Assembly (NCBI GenBank): GCA_016297645.1
Contig: JAEDGF010000037.1
Coordinates: 1 to 18,188 of the forward strand
DNA: 18,188 bases
Origin: Clostridiaceae bacterium
Lineage (GTDB): Bacteria; Bacillota; Clostridia; Oscillospirales; Acutalibacteraceae
Direction: 5' to 3'
In this document: positions 1 through 7,656 of the stretch, in pieces
Position numbering within the stretch: position 1 is the first letter of the stretch
How the letters are laid out: each line of letters starts with the position of its first letter
Notes under the pieces: generated by a model
The model's input: the letters and a program-made list of their open reading frames with translations, nothing else
Told to the model about the DNA's origin: nothing
The model's database searches: none
Made by a program: the position numbers and the translations under genes

Positions 1-53
1 GAGCGAAAATCAGCCGGTCAAAACCGACACGGGTTCAAGTCCCGTCAGCCTAA
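1..53 (+). tRNA. Partial tRNA-like 3' end (long variable arm), cut by window edge
   Basis: Only the 3' part is present. The T arm is clear: stem ACGGG (29-33), loop TTCAAGT (34-40), stem CCCGT (41-45). Bases 46-52 (CAGCCTA) would be the acceptor 3' strand and A53 the discriminator. Bases 15-26 form a CGGT/ACCG hairpin, which suggests a long variable arm as in Leu, Ser or Tyr tRNAs. TCAGC at 10-14 could close the anticodon stem, leaving a loop GCGAAAA with C at position 33, which is odd. The implied 5' acceptor strand TAGGCTG (U at position 1) is also unusual in bacteria. I cannot assign the amino acid. It could be a tRNA, an atypical tRNA or a tRNA-like remnant. Bases 11-55 recur inverted at the other window end. 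Confidence 0.6.
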
Positions 54-55
54 GC
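11..55 (+). repeat. Left copy of 45-base exact inverted terminal repeat
   Basis: Bases 11-55 are the exact reverse complement of 18144-18188, and identity stops right after base 55. The repeat covers the variable arm, T arm and acceptor 3' strand of a tRNA-like sequence. The simplest readings are two tRNA copies facing into the window or a contig that ends where an assembler met a repeated tRNA. Confidence 0.95.
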
Positions 56-97
56 CAAAAGATTTTCCGGAAAACATAACCCGAGAGACAGATTTTC

Positions 98-535
98 TTA
101 CAAAAATTTTTGCAGTTCGGCAACAGCCGTCTTATCGCAAAACTCGTTTTCCGGGTGCCCGTTATGCCCTTTTATCCACTGAAAATTCACATCGTGTAAA
201 GTTGTCAGCTTTACAAGTTGTTCCCAAAGATCGATGTTTATAACAGGTTTGCCGTCCGCTTTTTTCCAACCCTTTTTCTGCCACGAGTTGAGCCAGTTTT
301 TGTTAAACGCATCGCAAACATACTTTGAATCTGTAATGCAATTTACTTTACACGGTTCTTTCAGTGCACTGAGTCCGAAGATAACGGCGGACAGCTCCAT
401 ACGGTTATTTGTTGTGTGTTTCTCGGCTCCGCTCAATACTTTTTCACTGCTGCCGAACCGTAAATACGCACACCAGCCGCCCGGTCCTGGATTCCCGGAA
501 CACGCGCCGTCCGTGTAAAGAAAAACGGTTTTCAT
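98..535 (-). CDS. rnhA: Ribonuclease HI
   Basis: This 145-residue protein is a full-length type 1 RNase H, which cleaves the RNA strand of RNA-DNA hybrids in the cytoplasm (R-loops, Okazaki primers). The whole fold is visible: the N-terminal strand with TDGACSGNPGPGG carries D9, the NNRMEL segment carries E47, the TDSKYV segment carries D69, and the C-terminal GHNGHPENEFCD segment carries the flexible-loop histidine H124 and D134. This is the complete D-E-D-D metal site, and length is normal for the family. The start is fixed by an AGGAGGG ribosome binding site about 7 bases upstream. It is convergent with the tRNA-like end at the left edge and divergent from the sugar-nucleotide gene on the right, so it is probably transcribed alone. 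Function is near certain from the motifs. Confidence 0.96.
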   Translation of the reverse strand: MKTVFLYTDGACSGNPGPGGWCAYLRFGSSEKVLSGAEKHTTNNRMELSAVIFGLSALKEPCKVNCITDSKYVCDAFNKNWLNSWQKKGWKKADGKPVINIDLWEQLVKLTTLHDVNFQWIKGHNGHPENEFCDKTAVAELQKFL

Positions 536-567
536 TTGTCAGCCCTCCTGTTCTTATCTGTTACTAA

Positions 568-596
568 AATTTAACACATAACGCGGCAAATTTCAA
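568..596 (-). promoter_or_regulatory. Candidate sigma-A promoter for rnhA
   Basis: On the minus strand a TTGAAA box (591-596) and a TAAATT box (568-573) are separated by 17 bases, upstream of the rnhA ribosome binding site. The -35 is one base off consensus but the -10 matches only 4 of 6, so this is tentative. I see no convincing plus-strand promoter in the same 135-base gap. It does hold a small CCCG-TTTTT-CGGG hairpin (about 613-625). Confidence 0.4.
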
Positions 597-670
597 GGAC
601 AATGTTTATACGCCCGTTTTTCGGGAAATAATACCTCTGAGAATTTCTAAAAGCGAAAGGAAGATGTTTT

Positions 671-2995
671 ATGAGGGCAGTTATCATGTGCGGAGGTATC
701 GGCAGCAGGCTAAGACCGTTAACGGAGAGTGTTCCCAAGCCTCTTATAAAGCTGCTGAATGTTCCGGTGTTAAAACAGATAATCATGAAACTGATAAACT
801 CCGGAATAAAAGATATATATCTGTCGCTCGGGTATATGGCGGCGGATATAATTTCATACTGCGAATCGCAGAATTTCAATGCCGGTCTGCACTACTTTAC
901 CGAGGATAAACCTCTCGGAACCGCGGGCGGCGTTAAAAACTGCATAAAAAGCAGCAATGAACCGGTGCTTATACTGAGCGGAGATAATATTTTCGGGTTT
1001 GACCTGCGTGAAATTGAAAAGTATCATTCCGCAAGCGGCGCTTCGTGTACTTTGATAGGCAAATATTGTGACGATCCGCGCGAATACGGTACGGTGCTTG
1101 CCGAAGCGGACGGTACCATAACCGGTTTTTCAGAAAAGCCCACATGGGAAAATGCAAAATCTTTCCTTATAAACACCGGCACTTACCTCATAAATGACGA
1201 TATACTGAAAATGATCCCGGACAAAACCGAATATGACTTCTCAAACGACCTTTTTCCGCGTCTTATCGGTTCGGGCAAAATTTTCAAGTGCTACAAAACG
1301 GATGAGTTATGGGGCGATATAGGGGAGTTTGATAGTTATCTTTCACTCACTTCCGAGCTTTTGAAGGATAAATGCGCGGAGGTACTCTATTCGGGCAGGC
1401 TTTATACGAAGGACGAAACGGACGAAAACGGCAACACGATTATTGCCCCATGTCTTATCGATCGGCTTTTTCTTATGGGCAAAAACTGTACAATAGGTCC
1501 GAACACCGTAATAGGCTCAGGGGTAACTATCGGCAGCAACTGTACGATATCCGGCAGCGTACTGGGCTCGGACTGTACCGTTGCCGATTCCACCGATATT
1601 ACGGGAGCCGTTATAGACGACGGCGTTGTAATTTCCGATAACTGCTGTATAGAAAGCGGAAGCGTTCTCGGGTACGGCGTTAAGGTAGGTCGTTTCGCAA
1701 GAACTCTCGGTTCGGTTAAGGTATGGCCGGGGAAAACAGTCGGAAGCGAAAGTACCGTAAGCGGCGATATCGTTTTTACGCCGCCGCAAAAAACAGAATT
1801 CGATATTTTCGGGATATCCGGTAATGTGTTTTCGCAATTTACGGTTTCGGACGCCGCTAAAATAGGGCAGGCGCTTGCAAGCACATCGTCAATAAAAAGG
1901 ATAGGTGTGGGATGCGACGGCACTCCGTGTTCGGAATTGTATTCTTCGCTTCTTCTTTCGGGGGCAAGATCATGCGGAGCAGTCTGCTATGACTTTGAAA
2001 AGATGTTCAAGGCACAATGCTATTTTTACTCCGCTTACTGTTCGCTTGACGCTTTTGTCTATATTTCCTCATCCTCCGATGTTGTGAATTTCAGCTTTTT
2101 CGGAAAAAACGGGTTGCCTTTCTCTCAAAAAAGTGCGAGAAAAGTGAGCAGCAATTACAGATTTTCTGTTTTTTCCTATGCTCACTCCGATGAAATAACG
2201 GACTGCTTCAAGATGAATCTGCTATCAACCGTTTACAGTGCGCTGCTCAACAAAGCTTTTACGAAAGGCGAGTATTTTCCTTCACTCGGCTGCGAATGCG
2301 AAAACGATACGGTAAAAAGAACCTTCGACTCATTTATAAAAAGAAATATCGATTCGGAAAAAACTCCGAGTACAAGGATACAGTTTCTGTTTAACGAAAC
2401 CGGAACGGATATGTATTGCCTTGAAAACGAGCATTTTTATTCCTCGGACAGAATCAGGGCAGCCATTGCCGAAACCGTTTTTACGGAGGGAAAGAGCATT
2501 CTTGTGAAAGAAGATGCGCCCGACTGCATTTTTGAGAAAGCAAAAGAATACGGCTGTACGGTAACGGAGGTATTTGAAAATTCGGAAGAAGAGATTGATG
2601 TGTCCGGAATTTCGCTTATTGATAATCTGTGGAATTTCGACGCGCTGTTTTTAGGTGCGAAGCTCGCCGGAATACTTTCCGTAACAGGGTTGACGCTCGA
2701 AGAACTCTGCCGATTGCAAAAGGATTTTGCCGTCAGAAAAAGCGTTATGAACGCGAACTGCACACCTGGCGAAGTCAGAGCAAAAATACTGAGTACGGGA
2801 GCAGAGAAAACAGCCCGCAACGATGTTTACTACACGGTTGACGGCAAAAAAGGTACTGTCAGAATGCGTCAGCTCGGAAATTCCGACAGAATTCGTCTTC
2901 TTGTGGAAGCTGCGGACATGGAAACCGCCAAAGAGCTTACGGCAGAGTTCGAGCGTAAATTTGAACTACGCGATATTGACAATACAACAAAATAA
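671..2995 (+). CDS. NDP-sugar pyrophosphorylase fused to degenerate phosphohexomutase-like domain
   Basis: This 774-residue cytoplasmic protein has three parts. Residues 1-235 are a nucleotidyltransferase of the GDP-mannose/glucose-1-phosphate type, which joins a sugar-1-phosphate to an NTP. It has GGIGSRLRPLT (8-18), PKPL (23-26), GTAGG (83-87), SGDN (103-106), EKP (155-157) and WGDIGEF (214-220). Residues about 262-370 are hexapeptide repeats of a left-handed beta helix. Residues about 375-774 follow the phosphohexomutase plan but with decayed motifs: the usual TASHNP phosphoserine loop reads SSSSDV (466-471), no DxDxDR metal loop is seen, and the C-terminal RxSGTEP loop reads RQLGNSD before IRLLVEA. 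The tail is therefore probably non-catalytic, perhaps regulatory. The sugar and base are not identifiable. A GGAAG ribosome binding site supports the start at 671. The domain layout resembles mannose-1-phosphate guanylyltransferase/phosphomannomutase-like fusions known in Firmicutes and cyanobacteria. Confidence 0.85.
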   Translation: MRAVIMCGGIGSRLRPLTESVPKPLIKLLNVPVLKQIIMKLINSGIKDIYLSLGYMAADIISYCESQNFNAGLHYFTEDKPLGTAGGVKNCIKSSNEPVLILSGDNIFGFDLREIEKYHSASGASCTLIGKYCDDPREYGTVLAEADGTITGFSEKPTWENAKSFLINTGTYLINDDILKMIPDKTEYDFSNDLFPRLIGSGKIFKCYKTDELWGDIGEFDSYLSLTSELLKDKCAEVLYSGRLYTKDETDENGNTIIAPCLIDRLFLMGKNCTIGPNTVIGSGVTIGSNCTISGSVLGSDCTVADSTDITGAVIDDGVVISDNCCIESGSVLGYGVKVGRFARTLGSVKVWPGKTVGSESTVSGDIVFTPPQKTEFDIFGISGNVFSQFTVSDAAKIGQALASTSSIKRIGVGCDGTPCSELYSSLLLSGARSCGAVCYDFEKMFKAQCYFYSAYCSLDAFVYISSSSDVVNFSFFGKNGLPFSQKSARKVSSNYRFSVFSYAHSDEITDCFKMNLLSTVYSALLNKAFTKGEYFPSLGCECENDTVKRTFDSFIKRNIDSEKTPSTRIQFLFNETGTDMYCLENEHFYSSDRIRAAIAETVFTEGKSILVKEDAPDCIFEKAKEYGCTVTEVFENSEEEIDVSGISLIDNLWNFDALFLGAKLAGILSVTGLTLEELCRLQKDFAVRKSVMNANCTPGEVRAKILSTGAEKTARNDVYYTVDGKKGTVRMRQLGNSDRIRLLVEAADMETAKELTAEFERKFELRDIDNTTK

Positions 2996-3004
2996 TAGTA
3001 TTAT
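2976..3004 (+). promoter_or_regulatory. Sigma-A promoter for the rnj cluster
   Basis: A perfect TTGACA (2976-2981) and TATTAT (2999-3004) are separated by 17 bases. The -35 lies inside the last codons of the sugar-nucleotide gene. Transcription would start near 3011, giving a leader of about 120 bases before rnj. I see no recognisable riboswitch in that leader. Confidence 0.7.
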
Positions 3005-3131
3005 ATAGGGGCTAATGCATTTGGTGTCTGCTTTACCCGACATCAGCCCGGCAGTAAATTGTTTTATGAACTTTTCGGCGCGCTTTTCCACTCGAAGCCG
3101 CCGCTTTACATATACTTTTCAAGGAGAAAAC

Positions 3132-5135
3132 ATGGCAAATAAAATAAACAGCAGCGGCACACCGACCGCAGAGTCGGCTGCGCCCAAAAAGAAGGCGGAA
3201 AAGAAAGCCGCTTCCTCCCGAAGCGTAAAGGCAAAAAAGACCGCCGATACTTCTTTTGAAACGGCGCCTAAAAAAACGAAGGCAGTCAAGAAAAAAACCG
3301 TTTCGCAAAAAATGAAAACAACGGAAAAAGCCGTATCGAAAAAGCGTCAGACACTTTCAGATACAGCTGCGAAAGAACCTAAAAAAACACGCGAAAGCGC
3401 CGCACGGGACAGTCTGAAAAAGCGAGCGGCGGGAATGTCGAGATATTCCTCCATTTCGCCGTCCGAGCTGAAAAAGAGCGGGGGAGTAAAAATCGCTTTC
3501 CTCGGCGGTATTAACGAAATAGGCAAGAATCTTACCGTTTTCGAATACGACAACGATATGATAATCCTCGACTGCGGAATGTCGTTTCCGGACGCGGATA
3601 TGCCCGGTATCGACTATGTAATTCCCGATTTTTCGTATTTAGAACGCAATGCCGACAAGGTAAGAGCGCTTTTCATCACGCACGGTCATGAAGATCATAT
3701 CGGAGGAGTTCCGTATCTTCTTAAATCGATAAATGTTCCCGTGTATGCAACGCGCCTTACGATAGGACTTATCGAAGGCAAACTCCGCGAACACAGAATG
3801 CTCGGAGTCAGCAAGCTCAATGTTATTTCGCCCGGCGACATTATTGAAGCGGGCGCTTTCTCGGTCGAGGCGATTCATGTCAATCACTCGATACCCGATT
3901 CACTCGCATTTGCGATAAAATGCAAGGCGGGAGTTATTGTTCACACCGGTGACTTCAAGATAGACAACACTCCCATTGACGGCGGCGTAATGGATCTTGC
4001 CCGTTTTGCCGTACTCGGAAACGAGGGCGTAATGTGCCTTATGGCAGATTCAACGAACGCGGAGCGCACCGGATATACTCCGAGTGAGAGAGTTGTCGGC
4101 GAAACGCTCGATTCTCTATTCATCAAGGCAACCGGCAAGCGTATTCTTGTCGCCTCATTTGCTTCAAATATTCATCGTGTTCAGCAGATAATCGACGCGG
4201 CAAAGAAAACCGGAAGGAAAGTCTTTCTCTCCGGCAGAAGTCTCGAAAATGTCACGGCGATAAGCAAAGAGCTCGGGTATCTCAATGTACCGGAGGATAT
4301 CATTTTCCCGATAGACAAACTGAGAAACTACCGTGACGAAGATGTTGTCATCATCACGACCGGCAGTCAGGGCGAACCGATGTCGGCACTGTCGAGAATG
4401 GCACTCGGCGACCACAGGAAGGTTTCGATAGGTGCAAACGATTTTGTTATAATTTCCGCAACTCCCATTCCCGGCAACGAAAAAACAGTTGCAAATACCA
4501 TAAATGAGCTTATGAAGCTCGGTGCGGAGGTCGTGTACGAAAAGAGTCTAGGAATTCATGTTTCGGGTCACGCCGCACAGGAGGAATTGAAGCTCGTGCA
4601 GAATCTCGTCCGTCCCCGTTTCTTTATCCCGGTACACGGCGAACAAAAGCACATGAGAAAACACGCACGCCTTGCGGAAAGTGTCGGAATAGCCCACAAG
4701 GATATTATGGTGCCCGATCTCGGCGCTGTAATTGAAGTTTCGAAAAATTCGATCAAAAGGCTTTCTCCCGTTACCGCCGGCAGAGTGTTTGTTGACGGCT
4801 CCGGTGTCGGCGATGTGGGAAGTGAAGTGCTTCGCGACAGAAAGAAGCTTTCAACCGACGGTATAGTTATAGTTACCGCGGTAACGGACGCTTACACCGG
4901 GGAGCTTATTTCACCGCTCGAAATAAATTCAAAGGGCTTTGTTTTTGTCAATAACGCAAACGAACTTAACGGCTTTATCACGGACGCGTGCGAGCGCGTG
5001 CTGGAAAAATACTCAAATTCCGTAAACATGGATATAACCGCACTTAAATCGCGTCTTAAAGACAGCGTTGCAAAAACGCTTTTCGACAAAACAAGGCGCT
5101 CACCGATTATAATAGTCAATGTTTTTGCGGTGTGA
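3132..5135 (+). CDS. rnj: Ribonuclease J with long basic N-terminal extension
   Basis: RNase J is a 5'-3' exonuclease and endonuclease that matures and degrades RNA in bacteria that lack RNase E. The metallo-beta-lactamase core begins near residue 119 with the GGVKIAFLGGINEIGKN segment, and the metal motif HGHEDH sits at residues 184-189. The beta-CASP region and C-terminal domain follow, including the HVSGHA segment and the FIPVHGE segment. The chosen ATG has a strong AAGGAG site 6 bases upstream, giving 667 residues; an upstream in-frame ATG at 3015 lacks a usable site. The first roughly 115 residues are rich in Lys, Ala, Ser and Thr and look disordered, whereas classical B. subtilis RNase J1 has its HxHxDH motif near residue 74. 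The extension may bind RNA or tether partners (inference). The next gene starts about 66 bases downstream. Confidence 0.95.
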   Translation: MANKINSSGTPTAESAAPKKKAEKKAASSRSVKAKKTADTSFETAPKKTKAVKKKTVSQKMKTTEKAVSKKRQTLSDTAAKEPKKTRESAARDSLKKRAAGMSRYSSISPSELKKSGGVKIAFLGGINEIGKNLTVFEYDNDMIILDCGMSFPDADMPGIDYVIPDFSYLERNADKVRALFITHGHEDHIGGVPYLLKSINVPVYATRLTIGLIEGKLREHRMLGVSKLNVISPGDIIEAGAFSVEAIHVNHSIPDSLAFAIKCKAGVIVHTGDFKIDNTPIDGGVMDLARFAVLGNEGVMCLMADSTNAERTGYTPSERVVGETLDSLFIKATGKRILVASFASNIHRVQQIIDAAKKTGRKVFLSGRSLENVTAISKELGYLNVPEDIIFPIDKLRNYRDEDVVIITTGSQGEPMSALSRMALGDHRKVSIGANDFVIISATPIPGNEKTVANTINELMKLGAEVVYEKSLGIHVSGHAAQEELKLVQNLVRPRFFIPVHGEQKHMRKHARLAESVGIAHKDIMVPDLGAVIEVSKNSIKRLSPVTAGRVFVDGSGVGDVGSEVLRDRKKLSTDGIVIVTAVTDAYTGELISPLEINSKGFVFVNNANELNGFITDACERVLEKYSNSVNMDITALKSRLKDSVAKTLFDKTRRSPIIIVNVFAV

Positions 5136-5188
5136 TACGGCGGAAAAAATGAACCCGCAAGGGGAATATGAGCAGCACGCCACCCGTA

Positions 5189-5204
5189 AGGAGTGATGTT
5201 TTTG
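5189..5204 (+). promoter_or_regulatory. Ribosome binding site pointing to a TTG start for gdpP
   Basis: AGGAG at 5189-5193 overlaps the possible GTG start at 5193 and is only 2 bases from the ATG at 5196. The in-frame TTG at 5202 is 8 bases away, which is ideal spacing. This makes TTG the most likely initiation codon. Confidence 0.6.
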
Positions 5205-7172
5205 AAAATAAAGGACATTCTGAAAAGCAATCCGATCTCATTCATACTTATTCTGTTCTGCGTAGCGGTAAGCGGCATAACCTTCAATTTTTCACATATC
5301 GTGGGTTTGGTCGAGCTTATCGTCACAGCGGCACTTTCGTCTGTTCTGATTTACAGAATCAACGACACCGTGAAGCGCAAAGCAGAGGAGATCGATATCC
5401 TCAATTCCATACTGTCGTCACGGGGAAGCATTGAAAACGAACTGCAAAATTTCCCGTTCCCGACGGTCATTATAAAAGACGACGGAAGTATTGAATGGTT
5501 CAATACGCTTTTCTCCGAAATCGTCGGCGGATACCCTTCATATGACGGGATGAATATTCGTTCGGTACTGCCGAAAATCAATTTTGATGACGCGATGAAA
5601 ACGGGATATTCGGTCGAATCGAGGGCGAAAAAACGGAAGTATACCGTTTATTCCTCGTGTATTGACGAGGGGCTTGCGGCGCTGTACTTTGTTGACGATA
5701 CCAAGCTCAAAGATATCCGCAAAAACTATGTCCGCACCCGTCCGGCAGTCCTCCTTATTTCCGTGGACTCGCTTGAACAGGCAGAGGATGAACTCGACCA
5801 CGAGTCGTATGTTTCAGTCATTGCCGAGGTCGAAGGCATTATTTCGAAATGGTTGGCTGAAAACAACTGTTTTTTCAGAAAATTTTCAAACGGAAAATTT
5901 GCGGCGATCACCGAAAAAGAAAATCTTGACATTATCATTCAAAAGAATTTCGATATACTTGAAAAGGTTCGCAGTCACCATTTTGTCTGTGGCAACGGCG
6001 ACTCAACCGATCTGACCGTTTCCGTAGGCGTCGGCTGCAAAAGCACCTTCCGTGAGTGTGAAACGGAAGCAAAGGAAATGCTTGAATACGCCCGCGGCAG
6101 AGGCGGAGATCAGGCAGTCATTCTCAAAAACGGAGAAAAGGATTTCTACGGCGCTTTTTCGATAGGCAAAGAAAAGCGCGGAAAAGCCGAGTCGCGGCAG
6201 TTCTCATCTGCCCTTGACGAGCTTATTCAGTCCTCCTCGGATATCCTTGTAATGGGGCATTCGTACGGAGATTTCGACTGTATCGGCGCAGCCGTCGGCA
6301 TTGCAGCGATGGCAAGGTCACGGGAGAAAGAAGTACATATAGTCGCTAATCGCGAAACATCAATGGCGCTTAATCTTATTACGATGATTGAAAGAGAACG
6401 CCCCGATTTGTTTATTTCCCCCGAAAAGGCGGTAAAATTCGCGTCGGACAGAACGCTTCTCGTTATTACCGATACGATGCGCGCGACACTCGTTGAATGT
6501 CCGCAGCTTCTTACAATGAATCTGCGTACGGTTATAATCGACCATCACAGAAAACCGCGCGACCCCATAACGGGCAGCTCGGTGATAGAATTTCAGGAAC
6601 CGGTTGTTTCGTCTACCTGTGAAATGGTGACCGAGCTTGTGCAGTATTCGCACACAAAGCTCACTCCGACAGAAGCGCAGGCAATTCTCGCCGGAATAAT
6701 GCTCGACACAAAGGACTATACCCTGAGAGCCGGCGTACGGACATTTCAGGCTGCGGCTTACCTTAAAGAATGCAAGGCTGACACTGTTGCCGTGCGCAAG
6801 CTGTTCTGCGGAACTGCCGAGGAGAATATTGCAGTCTGCAAAATAGTTGCACTTGCAAAGATGTACGGCAGGTGCGCTGTTTCGGTCGTTGATCAAAAAA
6901 TCGAAAACGAAAAGCAGATATGCTCAAAGGCTGCCGACGAGCTTTTGAATATCAATGCGGTGGATGCGTCTTTCGTAATTTATCCGCTCGGTGAAAAAAT
7001 GTGCATTTCCGCACGCAGTCTCGGGCAGATAAATGTTCAGCTCATAATGGAAAAACTCGGCGGTGGCGGTCATCTTACGATGGCGGCCGCTCAGCTGAAA
7101 TGCGATTGCAGCGAAGCGCGCAGCAAGCTGTTTGCAGCAATTGATGAATACAAAAAAGAGTCGGAAAAATGA
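5202..7172 (+). CDS. gdpP: GdpP-type cyclic-di-AMP phosphodiesterase
   Basis: This membrane-bound enzyme hydrolyses the second messenger c-di-AMP, which controls potassium, osmotic balance and cell-wall homeostasis in Firmicutes. Two hydrophobic segments lie near the N terminus (the SFILILFCVAVSG stretch and the VELIVTAALSSVLIY stretch). A PAS-like region follows around residues 83-180 (the FPTVIIKDDGSIEWFN segment), then a degenerate GGDEF domain in which SNGKF replaces the signature, as is typical of GdpP. The DHH domain has GHSYGDFDCIG, ITDTMR and the IIDHH motif (D447-H449). The DHHA1 domain ends in GGGGH (about 620-624). Length, about 656 residues, agrees with the family. Start choice is explained under the ribosome binding site at 5189. 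It is followed 25 bases later by rplI, the normal Firmicutes order. Confidence 0.94.
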   Translation: MKIKDILKSNPISFILILFCVAVSGITFNFSHIVGLVELIVTAALSSVLIYRINDTVKRKAEEIDILNSILSSRGSIENELQNFPFPTVIIKDDGSIEWFNTLFSEIVGGYPSYDGMNIRSVLPKINFDDAMKTGYSVESRAKKRKYTVYSSCIDEGLAALYFVDDTKLKDIRKNYVRTRPAVLLISVDSLEQAEDELDHESYVSVIAEVEGIISKWLAENNCFFRKFSNGKFAAITEKENLDIIIQKNFDILEKVRSHHFVCGNGDSTDLTVSVGVGCKSTFRECETEAKEMLEYARGRGGDQAVILKNGEKDFYGAFSIGKEKRGKAESRQFSSALDELIQSSSDILVMGHSYGDFDCIGAAVGIAAMARSREKEVHIVANRETSMALNLITMIERERPDLFISPEKAVKFASDRTLLVITDTMRATLVECPQLLTMNLRTVIIDHHRKPRDPITGSSVIEFQEPVVSSTCEMVTELVQYSHTKLTPTEAQAILAGIMLDTKDYTLRAGVRTFQAAAYLKECKADTVAVRKLFCGTAEENIAVCKIVALAKMYGRCAVSVVDQKIENEKQICSKAADELLNINAVDASFVIYPLGEKMCISARSLGQINVQLIMEKLGGGGHLTMAAAQLKCDCSEARSKLFAAIDEYKKESEK

Positions 7173-7197
7173 TATTTTATTTTGGAGGACATACAAA

Positions 7198-7641
7198 ATG
7201 CAGGTAATCTTAAACCAGGATATCAAGGAGCTCGGTAAAAAAGGGGAGCTTGTCAATGTGTCGGACGGATACGCAAAGAACTATCTTATCCCTCGCAAGC
7301 TTGCCGTCACTGCCGACGCAACAGCAATGAATGAACTCAAAAACCGCGAGTCGTCCAAGGCGCATAAGCTTGCCGTAGAAAAGGCAAATGCCGAGGCAGC
7401 AGCCGAGAAAATAAACGGAAAGACCGTCAACCTGACTGCACGGGCAGGCACAAACGGCAGACTTTTCGGTTCTGTCACGACGAAAGATATCGCTGAAAAG
7501 CTTAAAAGCGATTTCGGCGTTGCGATAGATAAGAAATGCCTTACCGTCGAGGATATCCGCAGCTGCGGTACATACGAGTGCACCGTAAAGGTTTATACCG
7601 GAATAGTTGCAAAGATAAAGGTAATGGTAACGGAAGCATAA
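7198..7641 (+). CDS. rplI: 50S ribosomal protein L9
   Basis: L9 is a two-domain protein that binds 23S rRNA near the base of the L1 stalk and helps keep the reading frame. The N-terminal signature is complete: the start MQVILNQDIKELGKKG is followed by a VNVSDGYAKNYLIP segment. A lysine/alanine-rich connecting helix comes next (the KLAVEKANAEAAAEKI stretch), then a C-terminal domain with GRLFGSVT. At 147 residues it has the family's usual length. The GGAGG site 9 bases upstream selects the ATG at 7198; upstream in-frame codons would add non-homologous residues that overlap gdpP. It is the middle member of the conserved gdpP-rplI-dnaB set, and dnaB starts 15 bases after its stop. Confidence 0.97.
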   Translation: MQVILNQDIKELGKKGELVNVSDGYAKNYLIPRKLAVTADATAMNELKNRESSKAHKLAVEKANAEAAAEKINGKTVNLTARAGTNGRLFGSVTTKDIAEKLKSDFGVAIDKKCLTVEDIRSCGTYECTVKVYTGIVAKIKVMVTEA

Positions 7642-7656
7642 TCGTCAGAGGAAGAT

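Noticed and set aside
63..76. TTTTCCGGAAAA palindrome after the left tRNA-like end as a terminator
   Set aside because: It has no loop and no following T tract, so it is too weak to call.
1402..1923. Long minus-strand frame of 173 codons inside the sugar-nucleotide gene
   Set aside because: It is antisense to a gene with clear hexapeptide repeats and domain motifs; the repeats explain the open frame.
3015..3131. Extended RNase J start at 3015
   Set aside because: AGGGG lies only 3 bases from that ATG, whereas AAGGAG at 3122-3127 is ideally placed for the ATG at 3132.
6360..6896. Minus-strand frame of 178 codons inside gdpP
   Set aside because: It lies opposite the DHH domain, has no recognisable motif, and is an antisense shadow.
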